A DNA stretch of 64,000 bases from Paenibacillus silvestris (GTDB taxonomy: Bacteria; Bacillota; Bacilli; Paenibacillales; NBRC-103111). Position 1 is the first letter of the stretch. Each line of letters opens with the position of its first letter. The notes under the pieces are model-generated. The model was given only the letters and a program-made list of their open reading frames with translations. It did no database searches and was not told the DNA's origin. Location of the stretch: NCBI RefSeq assembly GCF_009882985.1, contig NZ_WTUZ01000040.1, forward strand, positions 682,001-746,000, written 5' to 3'. Positions 17,561 to 26,021 of this stretch are shown here, in pieces. The translations under genes and the position numbers were made by a program.

Positions 17561-18355
17561 TTAAGCATTAGCGATAATCGGTAAAACTTCCTCAAGTCGT
17601 GATACCTCATTTGCCGGAACAATCTCATCTCCACTTTGCAGGCCATGATGATTAATCCAAATATTGCGCATACCTACACGTCCGGAACCCAGAATATCCG
17701 TCGTCAATTTATCACCGATCATAATTCCTTCTTCCGCCTGAATCCCCAGAAGCTCCAGCGCATGTTGGAAAATTGAAACATCCGGTTTGCCGACTCCAAA
17801 TTCCCCAGAGATAACAATGTGATCAAAATAGGATGAAATGTTTGGTACGCCAGCTAATTTTTCTTTCTGAAGATCAGGCGATCCATTCGTTAGTAGAAGC
17901 AGCTTGTAGTTCCCCTTCAGAGCGTCCAGCACACGGAACGTTTCTTCATAAACATACGGGCGCTTGCGGCGTTCAGCAGGAAAAAGCTCACCGAGCTTAT
18001 ACCCAAGTTCTGCATCTTCTACGCCTAACGCGCGAAGTCCGCGAGTCCACGATTCCGTACGATAGCCTGGCGCTAATTGTTCCAATTTGCGAAAATTCTC
18101 ATTTTCGCCTTGTGTGAAATTAGCCCATAGTCCTTCAAATGGGTTAATGCCGATCATTTTGGTGAATGAAAAAGGTTCATAAGATTCGTATAAAGCACGG
18201 GCTTCTTTACGAACAGCGGCTTCCAGCTCTTCCGGATTGACAGCCGCGTGTTTGGCTGCTTCGGCACAAGTTGCTTCAAAAGCTTCTTGTACACTGCGGT
18301 CATCCCATAGAAGTGTATCGTCTAAATCAAAAAGTACAGCCTTCAACGTCATCAT
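17561..18355 (-). CDS. HAD-superfamily hydrolase (YfnB/YjjG-like)
   Basis: 264 aa. All four HAD motifs are present: FDLDDTLLWDD (nucleophile and acid-base Asp, residue ~10), LLTNGSP (motif II Thr), GVGKPDVSIF (motif III Lys) and MIGDKLTTDI (motif IV Asp). The ~100-residue helical cap between motifs I and II places it in the subfamily I (YjjG/YfnB) group, whose members dephosphorylate nucleoside monophosphates or small phospho-metabolites. It follows the DUF896 gene by 39 nt, probably in one operon. The substrate is not predictable. Confidence 0.88.
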   Translation of the reverse strand: MMTLKAVLFDLDDTLLWDDRSVQEAFEATCAEAAKHAAVNPEELEAAVRKEARALYESYEPFSFTKMIGINPFEGLWANFTQGENENFRKLEQLAPGYRTESWTRGLRALGVEDAELGYKLGELFPAERRKRPYVYEETFRVLDALKGNYKLLLLTNGSPDLQKEKLAGVPNISSYFDHIVISGEFGVGKPDVSIFQHALELLGIQAEEGIMIGDKLTTDILGSGRVGMRNIWINHHGLQSGDEIVPANEVSRLEEVLPIIANA

Positions 18356-18394
18356 TCATTTCCCCTTTGAATGTTGTTTCTATATGAAAAGCAA

Positions 18395-18577
18395 CTACTC
18401 TTCGTCCGCAAACTTGATGGAATCAAGTTGAACTTTAAGATTGCCTCGGAACGCCTCAATATATTTCTTTCTCAGTTCATTTCGTTCATCGATTTCTGCA
18501 TCTGTTAAACCAACGGTTTTGGCTTTACGAGCAAGCTCATTAATGCGCTCGATATTTTTTTCCATACTGTCACTCAT
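18395..18577 (-). CDS. DUF896/YnzC-family small protein
   Basis: 60 aa, helical, beginning MSDSMEKNIERINELARKAK and matching the YnzC family (two-helix hairpin, DUF896). In B. subtilis ynzC is part of the LexA-controlled yneA-yneB-ynzC operon; here it also follows yneA, but an intrinsic terminator lies between them and the yneB resolvase is missing. AGGAGG lies 6 nt before the ATG. Cellular function of this family is unknown; linkage to SOS is by synteny only. Confidence 0.9.
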   Translation of the reverse strand: MSDSMEKNIERINELARKAKTVGLTDAEIDERNELRKKYIEAFRGNLKVQLDSIKFADEE

Positions 18578-18644
18578 AATGATCCTCCTAGTTCAAAAAT
18601 TCAATATGAGTATTACTTTGCCATCCCTCTAGTGGAATGTCAAG

Positions 18645-18686
18645 AAAACAACCAAAAGAGGCATAGGAACAAACCCTAGCCTCTTA
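18645..18686 (-). terminator. Intrinsic terminator after yneA
   Basis: On the minus strand AAGAGGC-TAGG pairs with CCTATGCCTCTT and is followed by TTTGG-TTGTTTT. It sits between yneA and the DUF896 gene. Confidence 0.7.
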
Positions 18687-18718
18687 ATGTCTATTTCCAT
18701 TTCATAGGAAAGTAATGA

Positions 18719-19111
18719 TTATGGGAGCAATAAAACTTGTCCTTCTTGCAAAGAGCTTGTAGTTAAATGATTCTTCGTCTTGATCTTATCTATATAGGAA
18801 CGAATGTTCTCTCCGCTCTTCTTATGAGTTGCTGCAATGTCCCATAGCGTATCGCCTTCTTGAATGACGACTTGCTTCTGGGCAACTGTCTTCGTGTCTG
18901 AGTGATTTGACAAAATGCTCGTCGGGGAAGATACTGCCGCATAAGCTTGTACCATAGCACCAAAAGAGAACACTGTCCCCAGAATCAAAGCAATGAATAG
19001 AAACCGAATAACTGTTTTCGTATAACGCGATTTCGTTGCGATCCCTTTGGACGCGGCAGTTGATCTATGAGGCGTGCGTGAATTGTTAGTGTGTGAATAG
19101 GCCATATACAT
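18719..19111 (-). CDS. yneA: YneA-like SOS cell-division suppressor with LysM domain
   Basis: 130 aa. A basic N-terminal tail (about 1-32), one membrane span (about 33-57, VIRFLFIALILGTVFSFGA) and a C-terminal LysM domain (about 80-130, VIQEGDTLWDIAATH) match YneA. YneA is made upon DNA damage, is exported across the membrane and delays septation. The gene is divergent from lexA and its promoter carries LexA boxes, one between -35 and -10. The downstream yneB gene of B. subtilis is absent here. Sequence similarity outside the LysM domain is low in this family; the assignment rests on architecture, position and operators. Confidence 0.88.
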   Translation of the reverse strand: MYMAYSHTNNSRTPHRSTAASKGIATKSRYTKTVIRFLFIALILGTVFSFGAMVQAYAAVSSPTSILSNHSDTKTVAQKQVVIQEGDTLWDIAATHKKSGENIRSYIDKIKTKNHLTTSSLQEGQVLLLP

Positions 19112-19125
19112 GAATAATCATCCCC

Positions 19126-19213
19126 CAAACATTTGTTCTGTTTTTAGAATAACACGAACACATGTTTGAGTCAACGATTTATTCGAACTTATGTTTGTAC
19201 GAACTCGGGTTCT
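19126..19213. promoter_or_regulatory. Four LexA (SOS) boxes between yneA and lexA
   Basis: Four matches to the Firmicute SOS box CGAAC-N4-GTTYG/C occur at 19126-19139 (reverse, AGAACAAATGTTTG), 19155-19168 (CGAACACATGTTTG), 19184-19197 (CGAACTTATGTTTG) and 19200-19213 (CGAACTCGGGTTCT). Centres lie 29, 29 and 16 bp apart. The first two cover the yneA promoter, the last two the lexA promoter. Confidence 0.93.
19146..19174 (-). promoter_or_regulatory. Promoter of yneA
   Basis: On the minus strand TTGACT (19174-19169), a 17-bp spacer and TATTCT (19151-19146). The LexA box at 19155-19168 occupies nearly all the spacer, so bound LexA would block RNA polymerase. Confidence 0.8.
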
Positions 19214-19223
19214 ATGTTATACT
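19195..19223 (+). promoter_or_regulatory. Promoter of lexA
   Basis: TTGTAC (19195-19200), a 17-bp spacer and TATACT (19218-19223). Two LexA boxes overlap the -35 and spacer, giving autoregulation. Confidence 0.82.
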
Positions 19224-19258
19224 TTGGGTAATGATTCCCAGCATTGGAGTGATAACTA

Positions 19259-19876
19259 TTGAGTAAGATCTCACAGCGTCAACAAGCTATTTTAGAATAC
19301 ATTAAGAACGAAGTGAAAGATAAGGGTTACCCGCCTTCTGTACGTGAAATCGGCGAGGCTGTCGGACTAGCTTCCAGTTCAACTGTTCACGGGCATTTGG
19401 AGCGTCTTGAGAAGAAAGGATTAATTCGTCGAGACCCAACCAAACCTCGTGCCATCGAGATCCTTGGGTTAGACGGTGCTGAAACCCATTTTGCAGTTTC
19501 TGTTGCACGTGTTCCACTCGTAGGTAAAGTTACCGCTGGGGTGCCGATTACGGCGACTGAGAACATTGAAGACTACTTCCCTCTTCCTATCAGCATGGTT
19601 GGCGATAACAACGTGTTCATGCTAAGCGTCATGGGCGACAGTATGATCGAAGCTGGCATACATAACGGCGATTATGTCATCGTCAAGCAACAACAAACAG
19701 CGAACAACGGAGACATCGTTGTTGCAATGACAGAAGACGATGAAGCTACGGTGAAACGTTTTTACAAAGAGAAGGATCATATCCGTCTTCAACCGGAAAA
19801 CTCCGCTTTGAAGCCGATCCTATTGAAGAATGTTACAATTCTTGGCCGTGTCATCGGATTATTCCGCGACATGTAA
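19259..19876 (+). CDS. lexA: LexA repressor
   Basis: 205 aa. N-terminal winged-helix domain (1-70, GEAVGLASSSTVHGHLERL), linker, and C-terminal S24 self-cleavage domain. Cleavage site Ala-Gly in VTAGVPIT near residue 92, nucleophile Ser in MGDSMIEAG near 128 and general-base Lys in ATVKRFYKE near 165 are all present, so RecA-stimulated autocleavage should be intact. Start is TTG at 19259, supported by GGAG 9 nt upstream. It controls itself and the divergent yneA through four SOS boxes. Confidence 0.97.
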   Translation: MSKISQRQQAILEYIKNEVKDKGYPPSVREIGEAVGLASSSTVHGHLERLEKKGLIRRDPTKPRAIEILGLDGAETHFAVSVARVPLVGKVTAGVPITATENIEDYFPLPISMVGDNNVFMLSVMGDSMIEAGIHNGDYVIVKQQQTANNGDIVVAMTEDDEATVKRFYKEKDHIRLQPENSALKPILLKNVTILGRVIGLFRDM

Positions 19877-19924
19877 ACGTAAAAAGGACCGTCAGGTTAA
19901 TCCTGATGGTCCTTTTTACGTTTA
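19875..19924 (+). terminator. Intrinsic terminator after lexA
   Basis: AAACGTAAAAAGGACC with TCAGG pairs with CCTGA and GGTCCTTTTTACGTTT around a five-base loop; the long stem ends in a T-run. It starts at the lexA stop codon. Confidence 0.9.
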
Positions 19925-19968
19925 TCTACGTTCTACGCCAAACGAATCTCGCTAATTGTTCAGCTTAA

Positions 19969-20146
19969 GGGAACTGGGATACGCTATTTCGAGATAAACG
20001 AGCCGTTTTCTCTCTAAGCGGAACTACAGGCCCTTATTTGTCCTCAATAGCTCAATTTTTCTAGTGAATTAACAAAATAGCGAACTGTAGTTCCCCTCAC
20101 TTGTTTATTATGCGTCTTTTCAGGCAAATAACGGACCACAGTTCCC
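19969..20146. repeat. Cluster of four copies of a short dispersed repeat
   Basis: Four copies of a ~23-bp unit (GGGAACT, 3-5 variable bases, then YCGYTATTT) lie at 19969-19991 (+), 20019-20043 (+), 20073-20098 (-) and 20123-20146 (-), two facing two. Related units occur at 35875-35899 and 58481-58544. No ORF with a ribosome site covers them. This cluster fills most of the 342-base lexA/aminopeptidase gap. Confidence 0.75.
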
Positions 20147-20153
20147 TAGACGA

Positions 20154-20190
20154 ACAAAAACCGAAGGACGATTCACAATTCGTCCCTCGC
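20154..20190 (-). terminator. Intrinsic terminator after the M29 aminopeptidase
   Basis: On the minus strand AGGGACGAA pairs with TTCGTCCTT-like sequence (one bulge) and is followed by CGGTTTTTG. It lies about 30 nt after the stop codon at 20219. Confidence 0.65.
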
Positions 20191-20218
20191 TTAAGGCCAA
20201 AGTCTGCTCACGCTACTT

Positions 20219-21457
20219 CTAAAACGAAAGCGCCCAATTACCTTCACGGAAAATTGGCTCCAAGGTGCCATCCTGCAGCACACCATCAATCTCCAGATCA
20301 GCTGTCCCGATCATGAAATCCACGTGAATCAAGCTTGTATTCCCGCCTCTTGCTTTCAACTCTTCATTGGATAAAGAAGCTCCATCCTTCATATTAATCG
20401 GATAACAGCTGCCCAAAGCAAGGTGACAGGAAGCATTTTCATCAATGCCTGTATTGTAGAAAATTCGGTTCACATTAGATATCGGCGAATCATAAGGAAC
20501 AAGCGCAACTTCACCTAAATAACGGGCGCCTTCGTCCATTTCCAATAACCTTGTCAAATGCTCGTAGCCCACTTCTGCCTTATAATCTACGACTTTACCA
20601 TCCTCGAATCGGAACGAAAACTTATCAACCAATGCGCCGTTCACATTGAGCGGCTTCGTGCTGGATACCGTCCCATTTACGCCTGTCCGTTTGGGCATCG
20701 TAAACACTTCTTCTGTCGGCATATTCGCAACAAAACGAATCCCGCTTGCGTTCGCCTTATCTCCGCCTAACCAAATATGGCCATCTGGCAGCTCTATGCG
20801 CAAATCAGTCCCTGCAGCCCGATACTGCAGCGCTGCATATTGCTTATCATTCAGCACCTTGCGAACACGTTTCAACTGCTCAATATGTACACGCCAAGCG
20901 CTAACTGGATCATTTTCGTATACACGATTGAACCGGAAGATAGCGTCCCACATGGCATCTACTCGATCTTCTTCAGGAAGATCCGCGTACACTTTGGAGG
21001 CCCAAGCTACAGTTGGTGCCTTGATCAAGCACCAGCTGAACGTACTTGTTCTCACATAATTTTGATACTTGGAACGCGCTGTTGCCATCGCTTTCGAAGC
21101 TCTGGATATCACGCTAGGATCAATGCCGGCATACAAATCAGGATCTGGCACTTTAATATTCAGCAATGCGCCGCCATTCTCAACAAAACGCTCAAGCATA
21201 TCTGTGTACCACACTGGGTAGTAATCGAGTGCATCATCATGAGCCGTTTCTAACCGAGCGCGCGTCAAGAAGTCATCCTGCCAGTTGACCTGAACATAGT
21301 TAGCTCCAGCTTCATAGGCTTTCTTAACGATTAATCGCGTCAAGTCCAAGCATTCAATCGGTGACTCGATCATGAGGTCTTGACCTTTGGTCAAATTAAC
21401 GCCAATTTTAACGACTAATTCCGCATATTTCTCTAAGTTGACTAAAAAGTTATCCAT
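20219..21457 (-). CDS. Aminopeptidase, M29 (AmpS/PepS) family
   Basis: 412 aa, the full family length. M29 enzymes are cytoplasmic dinuclear metallo-aminopeptidases removing N-terminal residues from short peptides. The C-terminal metal cluster is visible: Glu in LGEVALVPYDSP near residue 315, His in ASCHLALGSCYP near 345, and His/Asp in SLIHVDFMIG near 378. The N-terminal half carries IGVNLTKGQDL and AGANYVQVNW typical of AmpS. The gene stands alone with its own terminator. RBS AAGGAG at 9 nt supports ATG 21457. Confidence 0.94.
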   Translation of the reverse strand: MDNFLVNLEKYAELVVKIGVNLTKGQDLMIESPIECLDLTRLIVKKAYEAGANYVQVNWQDDFLTRARLETAHDDALDYYPVWYTDMLERFVENGGALLNIKVPDPDLYAGIDPSVISRASKAMATARSKYQNYVRTSTFSWCLIKAPTVAWASKVYADLPEEDRVDAMWDAIFRFNRVYENDPVSAWRVHIEQLKRVRKVLNDKQYAALQYRAAGTDLRIELPDGHIWLGGDKANASGIRFVANMPTEEVFTMPKRTGVNGTVSSTKPLNVNGALVDKFSFRFEDGKVVDYKAEVGYEHLTRLLEMDEGARYLGEVALVPYDSPISNVNRIFYNTGIDENASCHLALGSCYPINMKDGASLSNEELKARGGNTSLIHVDFMIGTADLEIDGVLQDGTLEPIFREGNWALSF

Positions 21458-21480
21458 ATGAGTTCTTACTCCTTCGCATG

Positions 21481-21525
21481 AAAAAGCCCATCAGTTCAGG
21501 TATGCCTGAATTATGACGGGCTTTC
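21481..21525 (-). terminator. Intrinsic terminator after glnA
   Basis: On the minus strand AAAGCCCGTCA pairs with TGATGGGCTTT, with an inner TTCAGGCATACCTGAA hairpin, then TTTCATG. It lies about 30 nt after the glnA stop. Confidence 0.87.
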
Positions 21526-21555
21526 GTATCTAGTTTTCAAATGCTGTTGATTATC

Positions 21556-22896
21556 CTAGTACAGGGACAAATATTGATCTCTTTCCCATTGGTGAACCTG
21601 TGTGCGGTACATATCCCACTCAATTTCTTTAAGCTCATAGAAATGAGCTAAAGCATGCTCGCCAAGTGTATCACAGATCACATCATCACGCAGCAACTCG
21701 TCCAAAGCTTGTTTCAAGTTCAGCGGTAAGCTTGGAATACCTTGGTTTTCTCTTTCCTCTTCGGTCATCACATAGATGTTACGATCCGTTGGAGGAGGCA
21801 GCTGCATTTTGTTTTTGATGCCATCTAGACCAGCTGCAAGCATGACAGCAAGCGCCAAGTATGGGTTCGCAGCCGGATCCGGATTACGGACTTCAACACG
21901 CGTGCTCAAGCCGCGGGAAGCCGGGATACGAATCATTGGACTACGATTGCTCGCAGACCATGCTACGTAACAAGGTGCTTCGTAGCCAGGAACGAGGCGT
22001 TTGTAGGAGTTAACCGTAGGGTTCGTAATCGCTGCAAAAGAACGGGCATGACGAAGTACACCTGCCATATAATGTCTTGCAACATTACTTAAACCTAACT
22101 TGTCGGACTCGTCGTAGAATGCGTTAGTATCACCTTTGAATAAGGATTGGTGACAGTGCATGCCAGATCCGTTCATGCCGAACAGTGGTTTAGGCATGAA
22201 GGAAGCATGTAGACCATGCTGTCTAGCTACGGTTTTGACAACAAGCTTGAATGTTTGAATTTGATCAGCTGCTTTAATTGCATCCGCATATTTGAAGTCG
22301 ATTTCGTGCTGACCAGGAGCTACTTCGTGGTGAGAAGCTTCAATCTCAAAGCCCATCTCTTCAAGCGTTAGCACGATATCGCGACGGCAGTTCTCACCAA
22401 GATCCATTGGAGCTAAATCAAAGTATCCGCCTTGATCGTTCAGCTCTGTCGTTGGATTACCTTTTTCATCGGTTTTGAATAAGAAAAACTCCGGTTCAGG
22501 ACCAACATTCATCGCTGTGTAACCAAGCTCTTCCGCTTGTTTCAGCGCATTTTTCAAGATAGCGCGTGGATCTCCCGGGAATGGGCGCCCATCCGGCAAG
22601 TAGATATCACAGATCAAGCGAGCCACTTTGCTCTCCGTTACCCAAGGGAAGATAACCCATGTATCCAAATCCGGATACAGGTACATATCGGACTCTTCAA
22701 TACGCACATAACCTTCGATGGAAGAACCGTCGAACATCATTTTGTTGTCTAACGCTTTTTCAAGCTGGCTGAAAGGGATCTCAACGTTCTTAATACTTCC
22801 CATCAAGTCCGTAAACTGCAAGCGAATGAACCGAACATTTTGCTCTTTTGCAATGCGCAGAATATCTTCTTTGTTATAGTTATTGTTGTAGGTCAC
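21556..22896 (-). CDS. glnA: Glutamine synthetase, type I
   Basis: 446 aa. Makes glutamine from glutamate, ammonia and ATP; a cytoplasmic dodecamer. Family signatures: MFDGSSIEGYVRIEESD near residue 50, EPEFFLF, GMHCHQSLF near 245, and NPTVNSYKRLVPGYEAP near 290. Length and sequence fit the Gram-positive GSI-alpha group, which is feedback-inhibited by glutamine and then sequesters TnrA/GlnR. I prefer the GTG start at 22896: GGAG is 7 nt away, but only 1 nt from the ATG at 22902. It follows glnR by 38 nt in one operon. Confidence 0.97.
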   Translation of the reverse strand: MTYNNNYNKEDILRIAKEQNVRFIRLQFTDLMGSIKNVEIPFSQLEKALDNKMMFDGSSIEGYVRIEESDMYLYPDLDTWVIFPWVTESKVARLICDIYLPDGRPFPGDPRAILKNALKQAEELGYTAMNVGPEPEFFLFKTDEKGNPTTELNDQGGYFDLAPMDLGENCRRDIVLTLEEMGFEIEASHHEVAPGQHEIDFKYADAIKAADQIQTFKLVVKTVARQHGLHASFMPKPLFGMNGSGMHCHQSLFKGDTNAFYDESDKLGLSNVARHYMAGVLRHARSFAAITNPTVNSYKRLVPGYEAPCYVAWSASNRSPMIRIPASRGLSTRVEVRNPDPAANPYLALAVMLAAGLDGIKNKMQLPPPTDRNIYVMTEEERENQGIPSLPLNLKQALDELLRDDVICDTLGEHALAHFYELKEIEWDMYRTQVHQWERDQYLSLY

Positions 22897-22934
22897 GTTC
22901 ATTCTCCTCTCATTTTACAAGCGCTTACGGAGTG

Positions 22935-23345
22935 TTATTTATAAAACCGGGAAAGCTGCCCTTGGATCAAGGAAACCTGATCTGGACGCTTGCCCCCGCC
23001 TATCAACTGCTGCTTAAGCATCTTGTGCAGCTGGGAGTCGGTTAGTTCCTTACGCTTCACTTCCGTATGCTCGTTCAAAATCGTAGCATCTTCCGAGTCT
23101 TTATCGACTGGGATAAGCACCTGCTTAATCCCTGCGATGTTCACACCTTTTTCAATCAAGTCTTTAATTTCAAGAAGTCGTTCAACATCATTAAAGGAAT
23201 AGAGTCGTTGATTGCCGCCTGTTCTGGCAGGAATAATAAGCTCATGCTGTTCGTAATATCGAATTTGTCTTGCTGTTAGATCCGTCAGCTTCATGACGAT
23301 CCCGATGGGGAATAACGCCATATTTCTACGTATATCATCACTCAT
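22935..23345 (-). CDS. glnR: GlnR, MerR-family nitrogen repressor
   Basis: 136 aa, close to the 135 of B. subtilis GlnR. N-terminal MerR winged helix (about 10-75, DLTARQIRYYEQHELI) and a C-terminal tail that senses feedback-inhibited glutamine synthetase. ATG 23345 (protein MSDDIRRNMALFPIG) matches the family start and has GGAG at 8 nt; a longer frame extends into the promoter. Represses the glnRA operon in nitrogen excess. Position between ynbB and glnA is as in B. subtilis. Confidence 0.96.
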   Translation of the reverse strand: MSDDIRRNMALFPIGIVMKLTDLTARQIRYYEQHELIIPARTGGNQRLYSFNDVERLLEIKDLIEKGVNIAGIKQVLIPVDKDSEDATILNEHTEVKRKELTDSQLHKMLKQQLIGGGKRPDQVSLIQGQLSRFYK

Positions 23346-23381
23346 GCTAATCACTCCTGCAAAGTTAAGTACCTCTCTTAT

Positions 23382-23410
23382 ATTGTACCTAAGTAACAAA
23401 AACGTGTCAA
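23382..23410 (-). promoter_or_regulatory. glnRA promoter with an overlapping inverted repeat
   Basis: On the minus strand TTGACA (23410-23405), a 17-bp spacer and TACAAT (23387-23382). The inverted repeat TTGTACCTAAGTAACAA (23383-23399) overlaps the -10 and half the spacer. It resembles a GlnR/TnrA site, but TGT and ACA are 2 bp closer than in the usual TGTNA-N7-TNACA. Confidence 0.75.
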
Positions 23411-23442
23411 GGAGTGTAAGGTTTGTTCACAGACTTATTTTT

Positions 23443-24693
23443 TCAAAGCAATCCCTTGTCTACCATATGTTGGATTGCCGTGAGCACCCCTAACTTACAA
23501 TGTGAATAGGTAAGTCCTCCTTGCATGTACGCGATGTACGGCTCGCGAATCGGAGCATCGGCAGACAGCTCGAGGCTGCCGCCTTGGATGAAGGTCCCGG
23601 CCGCCATAATGACGGGATGCTCATAGCCGGGCATATCCCACGGCTCCGGCACCACGTGCGAATCCACGGCAGCCGCTTTCTGGATGCCCTGCACGAACGT
23701 GATCAAGTGATCCGCAGACGTAAAGCGGATCGCTTGAATCAAATCCGTCCGCTGCGCGTCCCAACGCGGATGGCTCTCGAAGCCCAGCTGTTCGAAGACA
23801 GCACTCGCGAACACCGAGCCCTTAACCGCTTGCCCAACCAGATGCGGGGCAAGGAAGAGCCCTTGAAACATAGCTCGCGTAGCGCCGAGCATGGCGCCAA
23901 CCTCGCCCCCAATACCTGGGGCGGTCAGTCGATAGGCGGCGAGGTCCACGAGGTCCTGCCGCCCGGCAATGTAGCCGCCGGATGGGGCTATGCCGCCGCC
24001 GGGGTTCTTGATCAGTGAGCCGGCCATCAAATCGACGCCAACCTGCGTCGGCTCTTGCTGCTCGGTGAACTCTCCATAGCAATTATCGACGAAAACGATA
24101 AGATTCGGGTTTACTTCTTTGACAAATCGCACCATCTCGCCGATTTGCTGGATCGTGAACGACGGCCGCCAGGAGTAGCCGCGAGAGCGCTGAATGCCGA
24201 TCACCTTCGTGTTCGGCTGAATGGCTGCTGCGATAGCCGTCCAGTCGGGCGAACCATCCTCCAGCAAGGCTACCTCATCGTAGCCAATGCCAAAGTCCTG
24301 CAGCGAGCCTGTACCGTCACCAGGTTTGCCAATCACCTTATGCAAGGTGTCATAGGGCTTCCCTGTGATGTAAAGTAGATGTTCGCCTGGTCGAAGCACA
24401 CCGAACAGTGCAGTCCCGATCGTATGCGTTCCTGACACAAAATGTGGACGAACAAGTGCCGCCTCTGCGCCAAAGCTATCCGCATACACAAGATCAAGCA
24501 CCTCTCTGCCACGATCGTTGTATCCATACCCGGTTGAAGAGGCAAAATGGTAATCACTTACTTTATGTTTCTGAAAAGCACTAATCACTTTCCATTGATT
24601 AAGATCTATTGTTTTCTCGATGTGACGAAAAGCGCTCTCGACTTGACGTTCTGCACTTTCCATCAACGACATGACTTTATCCCCAAATTGCAT
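23443..24693 (-). CDS. YnbB-like PLP-dependent protein, methionine gamma-lyase family
   Basis: 416 aa. Fold-type I PLP enzyme of the group often annotated as methionine gamma-lyase family or aluminium-resistance protein. The cofactor lysine is probably in SLIKNPGGGIAPSGGYI near residue 230, preceded by VFVDNCYGEFTE (the Asp contacting PLP) near 200. The N-terminal YNDRGREVLDLVYADSF region is typical. The gene lies between hflX (5 nt gap) and glnR, as ynbB does in B. subtilis. The substrate is not established; sulfur-containing amino acid cleavage is the family guess. Confidence 0.88.
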   Translation of the reverse strand: MQFGDKVMSLMESAERQVESAFRHIEKTIDLNQWKVISAFQKHKVSDYHFASSTGYGYNDRGREVLDLVYADSFGAEAALVRPHFVSGTHTIGTALFGVLRPGEHLLYITGKPYDTLHKVIGKPGDGTGSLQDFGIGYDEVALLEDGSPDWTAIAAAIQPNTKVIGIQRSRGYSWRPSFTIQQIGEMVRFVKEVNPNLIVFVDNCYGEFTEQQEPTQVGVDLMAGSLIKNPGGGIAPSGGYIAGRQDLVDLAAYRLTAPGIGGEVGAMLGATRAMFQGLFLAPHLVGQAVKGSVFASAVFEQLGFESHPRWDAQRTDLIQAIRFTSADHLITFVQGIQKAAAVDSHVVPEPWDMPGYEHPVIMAAGTFIQGGSLELSADAPIREPYIAYMQGGLTYSHCKLGVLTAIQHMVDKGLL

Positions 24694-24698
24694 AATGA

Positions 24699-26021
24699 TT
24701 AAATCTCTCCCTCGTTCTCTTGAACCTCATGCTGCGGATTCTGATCATAGGCGACCAGTTGATAAGCGACTTTAACATAATCATCTTTGTTCACTCGGAC
24801 TTTAAACACCATATCCTCGCCGTCTACTTCCGTCTCAAGTACATCGCCGATTCGGTACATTAAAGAGATGATGTCTCCTTTATCGGCTGGAATACGAAAC
24901 TCTTTGCTATCCCCCATCAGCTTTTCTTGAATCGTGTTCCTCAGACGCTCCAAATCCGCTTGGTCGAAAGCGCTGATCTTCAGAAACTCCCCTTCGGTTG
25001 TCAGCAATTCGCGGTCTTCCTGGGGACATGCATCGATTTTGTTGAAAAGTGTCAGCTGTTCCTTCTGATGGGCACCAAGCTCTTTAAGCACCTCGCCTAC
25101 GACGCGCATTTGCTCGTTGCGCATATCTGTCGAGCTGTCAACGACATGGAGAATGAGATCGGCTTCATTCGCCTCCTCCAACGTTGCACGGAATGAAGCG
25201 ACGAGATCATGCGGCAGGTTTTGAATAAATCCTACGGTATCTGTTAGAACGATCTCCTTGCCGCTTGGCAGTTCCATTGTCCGTGATGTCGGGTCTAGGG
25301 TAGCAAAAAGCTGGTTCTCAATATAGACGTCGGCTTGCGTTAATTGTTTCAATAAAGTTGATTTCCCAGCGTTCGTATAGCCGACCAGAGCAACCTGGAA
25401 CACACCGGTTTTCTTCCGGCGCTCTCGGTGCAAGGTGCGATGACGAACGACTTCTTCAAGCTGCGCCTTTAGCTCATCAATACGACCTCGGATGTGCCGG
25501 CGATCTGTCTCCAGCTTGGATTCTCCGGGACCTCTCGTACCGATACCGCCGCCAAGCCTGGAAAGGTTCTTGCCTTGACCAGAAAGCCTTGGGAGCAAAT
25601 AGCTGAGCTGTGCTAGTTCAACCTGGATAATACCTTCACGCGTTTTGGCACGCTGCGCAAAGATATCTAGAATGAGCTGTGTGCGATCAATGATTTTGAC
25701 ATCTAGTGCAGCCTCTAGATTACGGACTTGAGCACCCGATAGCTCTTGATCGAATATCGCCGTGTTTCCACCAAGTTCCTCCAGCATAAGCTTCAGTTCT
25801 TCGACTTTCCCTTTGCCGATAAACCATTTGCTATCCTTTGTTTCTTTGTTCTGAGTCATCGTTTCCAAAACCTGCACACCTGCAGTTTCAGCCAGCTTCA
25901 CTAATTCCTGTAGCGAGTACTCAGCTAACTCTTCATTGCGCTTTTGCTTCTGAGTAACCAGACTGACAAGCACAGCACGGTCATCAATTTCTTTTTCAAC
26001 CATATGTGAAGTTGTTTTCAT
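24699..26021 (-). CDS. hflX: GTPase HflX
   Basis: 440 aa. Ribosome-associated GTPase that splits stalled 70S ribosomes. N-terminal HflX domain (about 30-195, with GGIGTRGPGESKLETDRR ending it), then the G domain: G1 GYTNAGKSTLL near 217, G3 DTVGFIQNLPHDL near 260 and G4 FNKID near 330. A ~70-residue C-terminal domain follows. RBS AAAGGAG supports ATG 26021. First gene of the hflX-ynbB pair that precedes glnRA, as in Bacilli. Confidence 0.95.
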   Translation of the reverse strand: MKTTSHMVEKEIDDRAVLVSLVTQKQKRNEELAEYSLQELVKLAETAGVQVLETMTQNKETKDSKWFIGKGKVEELKLMLEELGGNTAIFDQELSGAQVRNLEAALDVKIIDRTQLILDIFAQRAKTREGIIQVELAQLSYLLPRLSGQGKNLSRLGGGIGTRGPGESKLETDRRHIRGRIDELKAQLEEVVRHRTLHRERRKKTGVFQVALVGYTNAGKSTLLKQLTQADVYIENQLFATLDPTSRTMELPSGKEIVLTDTVGFIQNLPHDLVASFRATLEEANEADLILHVVDSSTDMRNEQMRVVGEVLKELGAHQKEQLTLFNKIDACPQEDRELLTTEGEFLKISAFDQADLERLRNTIQEKLMGDSKEFRIPADKGDIISLMYRIGDVLETEVDGEDMVFKVRVNKDDYVKVAYQLVAYDQNPQHEVQENEGEI

